NCBI RefSeq assembly: GCF_025766255.1 | Contig: NW_026516785.1 | Span: forward strand, 62,001 to 126,000 | Length of the DNA: 64,000 nucleotides | From: Zychaea mexicana | Lineage: Eukaryota; Mucoromycota; Mucoromycetes; Mucorales; Lichtheimiaceae | Direction: 5' to 3' | In this document: one piece after another, positions 48,162 through 59,686 of the stretch | Layout of the letters: every line of letters begins with the position of its first letter | How positions within the stretch are numbered: the stretch's first letter is position 1 | Notes under the pieces: model-generated | Told to the model about the DNA's origin: nothing | The model's input: only the letters and a program-made list of their open reading frames with translations | Database searches by the model: none | Position numbers and translations under genes: made by a program

Positions 48162-49015
48162 ATGGAGACTCGACCACTATATGGAGGCGCCATTAGCTGC
48201 GCTGTAGCCAATTCCTTTCTCGATGCCAGGTAGCTATAATTATAGTATGTTTTTCTTCCGCCAATAAGTCATATCATACAGCGAAATCACTTAAAAAAAG
48301 AAATCTTCCAAAAACCGGTGCAGCCAAGTTCGACAGATCCCGGATAATCAAGAAGTGTTTGTAGACACAGAAACACAACAAAGCCTCATTATCGAATTAC
48401 TTGAACCTGTTGAAGCAGAAGATGAGCGCATTGCAAGGTTTGATCCCTTTTTCTTATTTTTTGGGCTAATGAGAAAATTTTAAACGACTATTTTCTCTTT
48501 AGACTCCATTTCGAACAACTAGCAAGAGACAATGAAGCTGCGGCAACAGAAATCTTGAAGCTTGAGCGCATACCCACCGAGACTGCAACACCTCGACTTC
48601 CGTAAGTTTGTGTTTTGGGTAGAGTGTAAACTCAAAAACTCATGAGGGACCGACAGGTTCGTTAGGTCCATTTTTTAGACTAACAACAGCCCCTCGCAAC
48701 TTACTTTGTAAACTCGTTTCGAATAGGCCTTCCACAACGAACGTACATGTACTGCGAGGCAATCAAAAAGTGGCCAAATTCGACGAGGCCAAAAAAATGG
48801 CTTTTAATACTGTGCAAATTATGATGGCAGTCGTTCGACTCCAACAAGTATCCACGGATTTGGTTATTTCAATCAATGCACCTGTTTTGATTGCATCTGG
48901 CAGCAGTGATCAGCAACAGCAGCAGCAGGAAAGCACGACTGTCCTTGACGTTGAAAAGCATATGCAAGAAGTGCTAAGTGAACTAAAAGTGAATGATTGG
49001 AGTCTTTTTGGATGA
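48162..49015 (+). CDS. MOG1: Ran-binding nuclear import factor Mog1
   Basis: Mog1 binds Ran/Gsp1 in the nucleus and promotes nucleotide release or exchange, supporting protein import. Four exons (48162-48229, 48324-48437, 48503-48601, 48727-49015) encode 189 residues, within the usual 185-220 range. The start METRPLYGGAISCAVANSFLDAS is the family signature (R-x-L-[YF]-G-G-A). QVRQIPDNQEVFVD and QSLIIELLEPV follow. RLHFEQLARDNEA matches the conserved H-F-x-D/E-L-A block. A second half (NVHVLRGNQKVAKF, VVRLQQVSTDLVISINAPV) forms the remaining sheet, and the end is VNDWSLFG. A short polyQ run interrupts the last exon. All phases agree. Confidence 0.92.
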
Positions 49016-49338
49016 TTGTAATAATAAAGAAAGTAGCAGTGAAAGGGAGAAAGAAAAAAATAACTTGTAGATGAGATGTAGTATATGCAGAAGAGCAAAT
49101 GTACATATGTATAAATACAAGAAAGATCCGGATAAGCAGTGAAAGATCACTACAATTATGCTTGTGGATGGAGTGGTGGGTGAGAAGCAGGTCGTTGGAC
49201 GAGTCCGTCATTAAACAAATTGTGAGTACTTCCTGTGGGTGTGCCTTTTGCGTCATTTGTTTGGTGGGCGCAAAAGATAGAATGAAGTTAGTAAACATTG
49301 TACTATCGTAAGTCAATAAAAGGCACCTATATGAGCTG
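49016..49338. other. Convergent spacer between MOG1 and tetraspanin gene
   Basis: A 323-base gap between two 3' ends, with an AATAAAGAAAG polyadenylation-like site just after the MOG1 stop. Nothing else is seen. Confidence 0.55.
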
Positions 49339-50843
49339 CTATATACCTGCAACAATGCCACGATAATCCAATCGATAAATCTTGGGTGGCAATCCTTTAC
49401 CAAACTTGCGATTGACATGGTTGGAGCAAAGCAATGCCGAAATCAAGACAAATATATGAAGAGGGACTAACGAAAATGCCACTATAAAGCAATCCGTCAA
49501 CGCCTGTCGTGTGAATTGGGTATACTTGAACCGGCATCCAGGCAGAATGGTTCGTGGAAAGCACAGGCCGGATTGTTGATGGAAATCCGTAAATTCTTTA
49601 TAGCCGCAGCAATGGAGCTATGAAATAGTTCGCGATTGATGGTTTTTTTTCGTGAGTTACAAAATACAATACGAGTCGCTGTCCACCCCCCTATCCTTCT
49701 CCTTCTCAGAGCAAGAACTTACATTGGCTTGGATTCTAGCACGACCATCCGAAGTTAGGTCGTAATGCCATTGATACGAAAGTTTGCCTTCAATGTTCCA
49801 TTTGTTTTTACGATAAGATACGTATCCGATCGCAGCAATCATTGCAAACGTGAGCCAAAGCATAAGATTGTACAGAGTAAGAGCGCCACGGTTGTTAAGT
49901 ATAATGCCGACATAGCCAATGAATGACGTGATAAGACATAATACACCTGTTGCAGTCACCACTAGATAACGAAATTCTTAGTAATTCAGATACATAATAG
50001 AATAAATAAATCTTGGACATTCACGTGTCGAAAAGTAAAATAAGTTGGCATAGAGAGATGTGGCACTAGCAGGGCTAATGATATAACACTATCCTGTTGA
50101 ATATATAACTGAAGGAAATAGCTATCAAGGGTACAGATCATCACTTACTGTTTAATAACGTTCTTTCGCCTACAATAACAATATCGGCTCGAGCGTAAAC
50201 TTAAAAGGAAGCATATAGGTTAACCAACTTAGGCACACCGAGCTTTTTTTTAACGGATAAAAAGGGTATAACATCCCAAAATACGTAGACTAAAAAATAT
50301 AAAGTGCTAGTGACTGATGATCATGTTTTTGATACTTACATTTGAAAAATGTAAGCAATGCCAAGAGTAAAATGCCCAATCCGTAACAGAATAGCTATAT
50401 TATATGTTATAAGTTAGTAGCTTTTCTTTTTATAAGTATTAGAGATCTCAAACTAAAAAAAGACAAGTCCCAAGTTGTTTTGGAGTTATAACATGCAGTA
50501 TGCTCAGGGTGATACACTCATGCCATCATGCCAACTAGATATTCCTTACCAATGAATTGGTCATCAGGATCCACCACTTGAATGAAGACCATCGCATTTT
50601 TCGTTTTACTGTAGGATCTTGAATGTTACGCTTCACCAAGTGGACACTCCCGGCTGCAGTTGTATCCACCGAGCTGCGGGACAGCGTGCTTACTGCCGAG
50701 TGTCGATCAACATTCCCACCGTTACCGCTACCTGATGATAATACCCAGGGTAAGATAGGTTGTGGAAGATCTCCTTCATTGGACGATGATGAATGGTGTT
50801 GATATTGATAGTCTTGACGTTTCGATGAGCCTGGAGCATCCAT
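49339..50843 (-). CDS. Tetraspanin-like membrane protein
   Basis: Five exons (50843-50550, 50394-50340, 50199-50149, 49961-49723, 49617-49339) encode 305 residues. After a Ser/Gly/Gln-rich N-terminal extension of about 85 residues come four membrane segments: WWILMTNSLLFCYGLGILLLA, VTATGVLCLITSFIGYVGIIL, LTLYNLMLWLTFAMIAAIGYV, and DCFIVAFSLVPLHIFVLISALL. The large loop between segments 3 and 4 contains the diagnostic CCG motif (LHCCGYKEF) and two more cysteines (GLCF, PGCR). This four-cysteine pattern defines tetraspanins. In fungi, tetraspanins such as Pls1 support penetration and polarity; the specific subtype here is not clear. The final exon ends at TAG just after VAGI; the sequence there could also be read as a GTATAT donor, so a further short exon is possible. 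Confidence 0.82.
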
Positions 50844-52025
50844 TTATCCAAAAAAAAAACAGAGAACGATAATGCAGGAAGAGGAAAGAGTAGTATGTGA
50901 AGCAGAAGAAACAGTGCGAGAGAGAGGAAGAAAGAGAGAGAGAGAGATAAAGAAGATGTTGACGAGAGATGTGAATATTTTATTTTGGTCTCGGGAAGAC
51001 CGCAGACCCATCGTCGCATCACTCACTTGCTTGTCCTCCCACTCAACATCGATCCACTTTTTGGCTCTTGCATGGTTTACTTCTTTTGGTGTAAATCAGT
51101 TTCTTGAGCTTTAATGCTCTCAGGGATATGTAATAGTGTGGGATCATGATAAACAAGCATGCATAACATAGTATGTAAGCCCGCTAACAACAATAACGCT
51201 CCTTCTCCTGGGCGTTGATCTTTTCTCTCGCTATCGGTATACAAAACATGTATGAAAAATGGCGTTATTACATACTCTCTTCTCTCTATCTGCCTTTACA
51301 TGTACACACATACAACAGTTTTTATAAGGACCTGCATAGAACGTGCAGAAACGTGATGTCACATCAATACATAGACAAACAATTTAACCAAGTGCTATAT
51401 TATGTACCGCCTTTGCTGCAACCACCCCTTACTACCTCATATCCGTACGTCATCACTAACATGTGTTGGATATCAAGTAAATGGTTTTCATGATCGCCGG
51501 TACTAATTATATTAGCCCAGACAATTACATTGCGGAAGTATATATATGGAGATGGATGGCTCGCTACAAGCTATTGGAATAATGGTACCAAATTTAGGTA
51601 GATCCGAAGCAAAAACAAAGATCATCATTATGCACTTTCTTTTACGGCCTGTCTTTTTCTTTTCGTTTTGATCCTTGTTATTGGACGAAAAATAACACAA
51701 ACACGAAGAGATGCCAAGTAGTTAGTTATGTGAATCGGTGAGGAGCATTTTTGTGTGCAGAGGGAAAATTGAGGATTGGATTCTACTAAAAAGGGTAACT
51801 ATAAGAAAGTTTGAATTGATAAAAACTAGTGGATATGAGATGGTATACAGCAGTAATACAATAAAGGAGGCGAAAGGTGTTAGCGAGTAATGGTAAAGAA
51901 ACAAATTTAGCGCACGCGCATGTGTGTATCTGAAAGATTTTCGTGAGCGAGGGTGTATGAGGTGTGATAACTATCATTTGTGATGTGGTAATAACAGTAG
52001 GGGGAAAGCAGGTAAGGCTGTACTT
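50844..52025. other. Spacer between tetraspanin and RAX1
   Basis: Promoter of the tetraspanin gene (-) and 3' region of RAX1 (-). A GAGA-rich run lies at about 50915-50955, 70-110 bases upstream of the tetraspanin ATG, like the run near the gene at 26460. No coding sequence is supported. Confidence 0.5.
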
Positions 52026-53281
52026 TTACAGTCGCTTTGACGGTACAGCAGCAAAGATGATGGTCAACACAACTGCTATTACGAGACTGACAGCCAGCAG
52101 CCATAATGATCGCGACCGTAAGATCCGTTTGACTTCGGGTTGTCGTATCTTGTTAAATTTGAACGTTGTGGTTTCACTAGTCCCAAAAAAATACAGAGAA
52201 CCCTTTTAGTATCCCCCAGGCGTACACGTATCAGCACCATTGTCCCATACTTACCTCACGTTGAAAACAAGAGCCCAAATAGGGTCTAAGCCCGTCAAGA
52301 AGGACAAGATATTCAACACACCGATCCATAGCGGCAACAGCACCTGACGAGAATAAGAAATAAACCCATATAGCGGTTGTTGAGTTACTGCTAATTTCCC
52401 TCCCTTGTCTAGTATATAAATTAGCTTATTTAATTTAATTTATTACTGCTTACCCAAAATCGTACGCCCCATTGTGGATAACCAAGAAAGATCAAACTGA
52501 AAGCAACCGTAAGACCGGCCAACAGGGCAACAAGGCCTATGACTAATCGAAGCATTTGCTGCCACAGCGTCAGGTTGCCCCACACCTTCAACCGTAAGAA
52601 TTTGGGATACGCGTTCCGGCGCATATATTCAAACAGATACTCCTTGCCATCGGTAAACACGAGCGGATCGTCCCGACCGCCATCCTCCAACTGTCGTCGC
52701 ATGGTTGCTTTCAATTCCGGCGGTAACTGTGTCAGTTCCTTGGATGCCGAAGGTACCAAATATCGCAACAAAATTCGATGTGCCGAGTCGGTCAAGTCAT
52801 GTCTGTTCAAAATGGCCTTTTGATGCAATCGTTCTCGAGTTTGGTCCAATGGTGGTCGTTCTAATGGCACAAATGAATCTTCCAAAAAGTCTTCTTCGAG
52901 TCTCGGAACTGGCTGTTGTTGTTGTTGTTGTGGTGGTGGTGGTGCAAGCGATTTTTTCAAAGTTGCTGTTGAAGACAAAGGCGAACTCTTTTTCTCGTCC
53001 AATGAGCTGACCTGGGATAATCGACTCAATACGCGAGGCGATTGGAATCCATCAGCTAAATCTTCTTCAGTCAGATACCCGGATCGTCGCATGGTCTTTA
53101 CGTAGCGGCGCCAAAGCAGCTCATGATGTTGTACGTCGAGATAGAAATCAAGTACTTCTTCCATGTGTAGGCGATCACGCATGATAATGTATAAATTGTA
53201 TAAACACACAGGTGGCTGTGTTTTGCGGGTCAACACTTGCTCAAGTGTAGGTAGATCATTATGGAACGAGGCTGATGTCAT
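52026..53281 (-). CDS. RAX1: RGS-domain membrane protein Rax1 (bud-site/polarity landmark)
   Basis: In yeast, Rax1 with Rax2 marks previous division sites and directs bipolar budding; in filamentous fungi related proteins influence polarity. Three exons (53281-52454, 52343-52255, 52176-52026) encode 355 residues. The RGS-like domain starts LPTLEQVLTRKTQPPVCLYNLY and includes MEEVLDFYLDVQHHELLWRRY. A Ser/Pro/Gln-rich insertion interrupts it, and it resumes at RHDLTDSAHRILLRYLVP through EYLFEYMRRNAYPKFL. Three membrane segments follow: MLRLVIGLVALLAGLTVAFSL, WIGVLNILSFLTGLDPIWALVF, and LWLLAVSLVIAVVLTIIF. The end VPSKRL matches the family C terminus. The frame also opens upstream at 53362 (MAKKPLCRR with a hydrophobic run); I favour 53281 because the RGS block starts there directly. 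Confidence 0.88.
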
Positions 53282-53545
53282 TGAACCGAAAGTGAAGGTC
53301 GAGAGGAATAAAAAATAGAACAAGTAAAACAAAGAACGACGGCACAGGGGTTTCTTTGCCATTTGAAGAATCACGATTTCGTATATATTTGATAGTGACA
53401 CAGAGCGTATCCCGGTGTGCCCCCCCCCCACCCCAACCGCAGTGCTACACCCGCAGCAACAACGAAACTCACCTTTTCTTTCTTTTTTTCTTACTCTGCC
53501 CCTTCTTCTTCTTATTCTCCAACCCCTTTATCTTCCGTCTCCATC
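53282..53545. promoter_or_regulatory. Divergent promoter RAX1 / metallophosphoesterase
   Basis: Only 264 bases separate the two start codons. The right half has a C/T-rich tract (53474-53545) leading into the + strand ATG, similar to other leaders in the window. If RAX1 starts at 53362 the shared region shrinks to 183 bases. Confidence 0.55.
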
Positions 53546-54642
53546 ATGATCCATGCTACTGATTCTTTGGATTATCTAAAGGAAAAGGAACCGCATGCTT
53601 GTAGATTTGTGTGCGTCTCGGATACCCACGGCAGACTCAACTTTTCATTCCCTATACCCGATGGTGACGTATTTGGTAAACTAACAACAACAACCTCATC
53701 CTCCTCTTACTGCTATTTCTTAATTATATGCATGATCGTGGCTAACGATTACATTTCATGGATTCTAGTCCATGCCGGCGACTTGACAAGAGTCAGCTCG
53801 TACGACGAATTCGAGAGAACTATCGCTTGGATTGAATCACTACCTCACAAGTACGTAATCATCCATTCATGCGAAACACCACACCAACAACCCCACGCAT
53901 CAGCAATGCTAAAGATCAAATATTTTGTCAACGACGCACTATGCGAGTAGGATAAAAATCGTTACAGCAGGCAACCATGACCATGTTCTCGACGATAAAT
54001 TTGGATTCGTGAAGGACAAGCAACAATTCTTGGCAAGAATGGACCATGCAAACATCACTTATTTGGAGCATGAGTCCTTCCGACTACCGCAGTCGCTTGG
54101 TAGACACAAGATGTTCGTTAGTCCATATGGTAAGATACAGCTTCTTTTTCACTATTATGAAAACAATTGGTGATGATAACATAAAGAAAAGGGCTTTGTG
54201 TGATTCTAAAACCTGTCGTGACACTTTCACATTAGCACCCTTCCACATCGGAGGCGCGTTCATGCTGCATAGTCTACGCAGTAAGTAGCTTTTCCGTTGT
54301 CAAAAGTAGTCTTTTTTCAATGTCATGCAACTCTGATACTTATTTTTTTACGCCATGTTTAAAGATATATGGGAAGCGATCCCTGAAGATATTGACATTC
54401 TGGTTACTCATACCCCTCCATTTGGCTATCAAGACCGAATTGCTCGCGGCGGGCAACATGTTGGCTGCCCACATCTTAGAACCAAAGTTGAAGCGATCCG
54501 ACCACGAGTACACATTTTCGGTCACATTCACGAAGATCATGGCTGGCAGTACACACCGAACGGAGCAACATTAATGATTAACGCGTGCATTTGCGATCGG
54601 CGGTACAGAGCTAGCCAACGCCCTGTTGTATTTGATATATAA
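53546..54642 (+). CDS. Calcineurin-like metallophosphoesterase
   Basis: Five exons (53546-53675, 53769-53850, 53951-54129, 54236-54280, 54365-54642) encode 237 residues. All metal-binding blocks are present in order: SDTHGR (D-x-H), HAGDLT (G-D), VTAGNHDHVLD (G-N-H-D), LVTHTPPFGY (H), and HIFGHIHEDHG (G-H-x-H). The small size and layout resemble the MPPED/239FB-type subgroup, which hydrolyses phosphodiesters in other organisms, but the substrate here is unknown. Further signatures are KMFVSPYAPFHIGGAF and a C-terminal ATLMINACICDRRY, common at the end of this subgroup. The start MIHATDS is the last in-frame ATG before the conserved core; a longer frame begins at a codon within the C-rich leader and is unlikely. 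Confidence 0.88.
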
Positions 54643-55353
54643 ATAGAGTAGAGTAGACCCCACCGAAAAAAGTAATAGAAGCTTCTTTCCAATGACATAC
54701 TACACGTGTGTTGCGCATATGAAGATATGCTTAGTGATATATGGAATTGTGTACAAGCAGCTGTAAAGAAGGAGGTATCAATGTGTATGTGCAGATAGCA
54801 GCAGTGAGCGCAAAGGGTATTATATAGAGGTGGTAATGGAAGACTTCCCTGCGGATCCACGAGTTTTGAAGCTTTTATGCCAAAGATGCAACCTCAAAAC
54901 TCCTGCTTTGAAAAGCAAATCATACATCTTCATTATAAACCCCTTTGTACGAATAGACCACATGTACGCCACTCTCTTTTCTGTACAAAAACCATCACAT
55001 TGTCATCAATATTTTAATCAAGAAGTTGCTGGAGAAGACAGGGGATGCTTCTTCTAATGCTCAAGATACTGGAGTGCTATTATCATCAAAGCAGTTCGAT
55101 TCATGGATGTGTATTCGAAGTACTGTAAGGAGACTATATCCAGAAATATAAGATGAGATAGGATGTGGAAAAAGATTGGCCAAACCTGATGATGTATAGA
55201 TAAAGAAAGTGTAGTAATATAATATTTTCAGGCTACTATATGAAAGAAGACCCGACAACGATCATAATTGTCATGAATTCACTCAAAAAATAAAGGTATG
55301 GAAGAAAATGGTGCATGACTATGTAATAACTCGGCCTTTCATACAAACATTCC
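54643..55353. other. Convergent spacer between phosphoesterase and SCD6
   Basis: A 711-base gap between two 3' ends, AT-rich, with no supported gene. Confidence 0.5.
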
Positions 55354-57566
55354 TTAGGCTGCACCTTGAAGTGGTCTGCCACCACGGCCTCTGGCGCTAC
55401 CACGGCCTCCTCTTCCTCTTCCACCACTTCTTCCACGGCCTCCACGGCGTCCAGTCGTCTCCACCGACAGTTCACCAAACGTTTCCAAGTTTAGTTTCTG
55501 CTCTTGCTGGTGCTTCTTGCGATAATCGTCGCCACTATTACACCATGAGCATTAATTATGATAGAAATCAATGAACGTATTATTTATCATTTCACCCGGA
55601 AATCCCTCTTTTTGGCTTCGCTTTTCCACTGTGTATAAATAGACACATACCCTGTTTTCTTTAATTCAGCGCGCTCCTTGGCATCACATGAAATATCATC
55701 AAAGAAACTCTTGGACTTGTCGTAAAAGGTATCCGCTTCTGGAATGACAATCACTTCTTCATCATCCTTCTTTGCTCCTTTTGCTTTTTCCTCACTCTTG
55801 TTCTTCTTGTTGTTATGGCTATTAATATTTTTGTTGTTACTGTGGTTGTTCTTATTGCTGCTGCTACCGCCGTTGCTAATACTAATGCTGGTAGTCCCGG
55901 TATCAAACAAACTACGCAAAACTTGCTCCTTGTCAAACTTGGCATTCGATGAGGCAAAATCAAAGTCCTGTAAAGGAACTACAGTTCCATTCTTGGATGC
56001 TTTTCTGGTGCTATTATTGCGCGTCATTCTCGCTCCATTTCGCGATTGGCGCTTGTCTATTACGGTTACTCACATTAAAACTCTTGCTGTTAAGCCCACA
56101 GCAAAGAAAACTTCAACTTCAACTCCAATCCTTTTTTTACGCGTTCCCCTCCTTTTTTAAGCATTTAACACAAACCTCGTGCAATAGTTGTGGTCGAAGA
56201 AGTCGTTGGGTCGTTATCGTCTGCAACCATAATAGTTGTGTTAGCAGCAGTAGTAGTAGCAGTGGTACTGCTAGTAATAGTGGCATTGGGAGGTCGCTCC
56301 TTGCCAACGCCCAGTTCGCTAACGGATTTGGCAAGCTTTTCAACAGATGAGGCAATTTCTTCGGACCCACTCGTCTTTCTTCCACCTCGTGTTGCTGTTG
56401 CTGCTGCTCCTCCCTCTTTCTTTGTCGTCACCTGACTATCGTCCTTGAGGTCCGGTTTTGGAGCAACAACTTGCTGCTGCTGCTGCTGTTGCTGTTGGGG
56501 AGATACTAGCGGTGGTGGGGTTTGCTGAAGCGGTGGCAAAGGCAATTGGGATTGGGGTTGTTGCAGGGACTCGTCTCCGGCTACAGGGTGTTGCGACGAT
56601 GATAGTGTTGTCGCCGTTGTCGATGTAGTAGTGGTCGTCATTGGTATCTCGTGTGGAACCTCCATGGCTGGCGCCATCAAGGAAGGTGGCGGAAAATCGG
56701 GTTGATGGAACGGTTCAGGCATCTGCATTAGGGCGGGCGATGCTGTAGAATGTTGCGGTTGTTGTTGTTGCGGAAGAGGTGGTGGAGGATGGTAATATCC
56801 AGGGAAGCCCATGACAGGAGGAGGCATTGGCGCTGCTGTCACTCCTCTGTAAGGCTCAAATCCATAAGGCGGATAGGATGAAAATGGCTGTTGTTGCTGT
56901 TGCTGAAGTTGCGGTTGAGGGAAAAGAGGAGGGGGAGGAGGAGGAGGAGGAGGAGGCTGCTGCTGTTGCTGCACCATGGATGGTGGATAATAGCCGGGCG
57001 AGTTCTATAGAGCAGAAACATTAACAATGAGTATTACAGGTATTTCGTGCGCGCGTGCTGGGGATCACCAAAAACAGCATAAGGTTTACGACAGACGTAC
57101 AAGGTCATTGGCCACATAAGGCTGTTGCGTTGCAGCAGGCTGGGCGGGTGGCCCCTCAAACACCTGCAGGTCCTTCACATCCGAGCCTCGAAAGACAATG
57201 TACTTGAATACGTTATCCGAAGGCGGTATTTCATCCATCGGATTTCCGCCCCGTCTGCCCTCGGTGCCAAGCGATACGACTTGGGAATATAAAAAGAACA
57301 GCGTGAGAAGTTTAGCGCTACTCCCACTACCACCCTCCTCCCTTGTTGTTTTTCTTTACCTTGCTCGAGTGCCAGTGTCGCATTCTGAGGATCAATGTCG
57401 TGAAGGATACCAATATAGCGTATATCGCTTTTTGACACGAGCTGCATATAGGTTCAAAACGGTCTGATTTAGTTTCCGCGTCGAGGCTAAGAAACAAAGG
57501 AAAAAAAATACATTAAAGGGCTCTTCTTACCGAGATTTTCGAGCCAATGAAGCGTGCGCCGCTCAT
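55354..57566 (-). CDS. SCD6: LSm14/Scd6-family mRNA-binding translation repressor
   Basis: Scd6/Lsm14 proteins bind mRNA and decapping/translation factors (eIF4G, Dcp2, Dhh1/DDX6) in P bodies. Six exons (57566-57531, 57441-57360, 57279-57101, 57004-56176, 56056-55651, 55534-55354) encode 570 residues. The LSm14 domain (1-85) opens MSGARFIGSKIS, then LVSKSDIRYIGILHDID and NVFKYIVFRGSDVKDLQV. A long Pro/Gln/Ser/Thr-rich linker (about 100-375) has a run of prolines. The DFDF box begins near 406 (QDFDFASSNAKFDKE), the FFD box near 493 (FYDKSKSFFDDIS), and the TFG box follows (YRKKHQQEQKLNLETFGE). The C terminus is an RGG region (GGRGRSGGRGRGG). All hallmark boxes are present and in the usual order. 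It is longer than yeast Scd6 (349) because of the linker. Confidence 0.93.
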
Positions 57567-58520
57567 TCTTGGCGACAAAAACAAAGTTTAGAGTAAAAAG
57601 GGGTGGGTAGCGGCGGTGGTAGTGGTGGGCGGGGAGAAGACCTTTGAAAGGTTGGCGAGTAGTGTGTCTTGTAATTCAACGAGTAAGGGAGCGAAGAGAA
57701 GAGGAAGAGCAAAAGGGTTGAGTGAGTGTGTGTGGTATAAAAAGAAACAAAGGAAAACGAAGGGCAAGGCTTCGGCCCTGGGAGCCGGCTAAAAATGAGT
57801 GTGTGCTACCTACCACACACATCACATACACGCAATTGCTACGCCTGGCCTGGCCTCTTTGTTATTTTTTTACAGTGCAGGAAACCTCAGACTTCAACAA
57901 TGACAGCAAATACGAAAAGAGTAAGCGAGCTGTTCTAAACGACATCCATTCTCGATACTTTGGACCTAGTTGCCTGGGTCAACCGCAGACGTTGAACTCT
58001 CTTTAAAGAGTCGCCATGGTATCGGTTAGCTGAGATTTCTATTTAATTCATTGATTGCATAATGTAAGCGCTGTTCATATCAATGGCACTCCCATAAACT
58101 TGTCTTCCTACAGCCACCACTGAACACTACGATGGCAGTTGAAGCAAAGCTTTTTTTTTTCTGAATTGAAAGGATGAAAATGTTATTGTATTGTTTTTTA
58201 TTAGGCTATCGCGTCGGAAATCCAAGTTTGTAGCTTAATGCTTTTTGATATCGTCAAATGCTCTGGAAAGCTTTCAAATGCTTTTGAAGGCTTCAAAAGC
58301 ATCGAATTACAATCTCAAATTGCCGACGAAGTAATCTGCAAAATGTGAGTATATTCGTATTCTGCTGGCTAACTCTATGTTTTTTTGCCGTGCACTCAAT
58401 CGATTTGGATCTTGATGATGCCTGTTAGTAAACTATAATCACGGTAGCCCAACTAGATCAAACTGAGAGCAGAATACTCTTCCTCTTCCTGCCCTGCCCC
58501 AAGATTTGAAACATTTCCCG
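57567..58520. other. SCD6 upstream region to the DIRS left border
   Basis: Divergent upstream region. A purine-rich leader (57610-57720) probably belongs to SCD6. From about 57925 to 58440 exon-like pieces occur on the + strand (separate entry). The last 63 bases are the left half of the minus-strand gene split by the DIRS element. Confidence 0.5.
58205..58438 (+). CDS. Possible 3' part of an unknown small gene
   Basis: Exon 58205-58344 reads AIASEIQVCSLMLFDIVKCS then GKLSNAFEGFKSIELQSQIA and DEVICK. It is bordered by a T-rich TTTTATTAG acceptor and a GTGAGT donor. An acceptor TTAG at 58425-58428 would add a four-codon end with TAA at 58438. The composition is that of a real folded protein, unlike the surroundings. 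I cannot place a first exon: a candidate ATG at 57928 (MTANTKR followed by GTAAGC) and one at 58016 exist, but the joins are unproven. No family recognised. Confidence 0.35.
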
Positions 58521-58663
58521 ATTCTAGGTCGAAAGAAATTTCTCGTAAGAATCTCTTGAGACCGTCAGAACAAAATAGGAAATGTTATTATGCTAGAATC
58601 TTCTCGAACCTTTATTTCATAGCGAATTCAAAGATATATAAAGGCAATAAATCCAATTGATAT
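58521..58663. repeat. DIRS left inverted terminal repeat
   Basis: Bases 58568-58663 (gaacaaaatagg ... aattgatat) are nearly identical to the reverse complement of 62818-62913. The outer 47 bases (58521-58567) are unique to the left end and recur in reverse complement in the internal complementary region at about 62625-62672 with one mismatch noticed. Confidence 0.9.
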
Positions 58664-58750
58664 ACATTAATCTTCTTTTTCGCTCGGTCATTACCAGCTT
58701 CCTCACATCTCTATTCTATCCCTTCCATTTTTCTCAATTTCAACTTCCCA

Positions 58751-59590
58751 ATGTCGCCCCTGGAAGAACAATTACACATGATGCAACAACAAATTGTTGC
58801 TCTACAGGAACAACTCCACGGTGCTACTACTACTCCTATGCAGTCAGCGGATGACACTGCTACCCTTCCCTTACACTCCATGGGTACTCGACCCCATTAC
58901 GATTGGTCTCCTTCTGAAGGTCTTACTGAATTGATGAATTTGGATGTTCCATTGCACACTTCGTCGCTACTCTCTGACTCAGAACGTAAAACCATCATCG
59001 AGTCCTACCCTCCCATGGCGCACGTGGACTACAAGGCTCCGGCTACTATCCCCACAGCGGAACGTGCAATGAACAAAGGTCAGCGCTATGAGGACAACTC
59101 CTTGAAGCAACTGCAATATCAATTGTCAGCTGTTTACCGCCCTCTTGACATTCTCAGTCATGAATTGGTCACCTCTGAAGCGGACAACCCTAATTTGGAA
59201 CGCTATTGTACAATGCTTCGTGATATCCGCAAGCTCTTATTGCATGTCGGTGCCTCTATGACTCACGCTCGTAACAATATCGCTCTTCGTGCCATCAATC
59301 CTTCCTTTTCGTTGAAAGCTGGTAACGAGGTCAATTACACGCTCCCTCTTGACGAGTTCCAACACACATTGATTCAACAAACTACAGCACGCAAGGCTAC
59401 TCGAGAAGCGACTATCAATAAACGTCAACGTCGTCGGGCTCCCAATGACTACTCTCAATCTTCTGGTTCTTTCTCGAATTTTCCCGACCAGCAGTTTTTT
59501 CGATCAGGTCCACCCTCTCAGCAGGGTGGTTTCAACAACAACAGCAACAACACCAACAACAACACCAACAACAGCAACCACAGCGGCCGC

Positions 59591-59624
<34 letters not shown>

Positions 59625-59686
59625 CCTTTCGTGCCAACAACAGCAGCTACAACAACAAGAAGCACACCAACCCTTTTCGTCAGTAA
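58751..59686 (+). CDS. DIRS ORF1, gag-like nucleic acid-binding protein
   Basis: 311 residues starting MSPLEEQLHMMQQQIVALQE, a short coiled coil. The middle (about 45-220) is a folded region with ATIPTAERAMNKGQRYEDN, LDILSHELVTSEADNPN and ARNNIALRAINPSFSLKAG. The C-terminal third is basic (NKRQRRRAPND), then Ser/Gly/Asn-rich with a long run of Asn encoded by AAC. It has no CCHC knuckle, like other DIRS Gag proteins. The Asn run is read in two other frames by the overlapping RT and recombinase ORFs. Confidence 0.85.
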
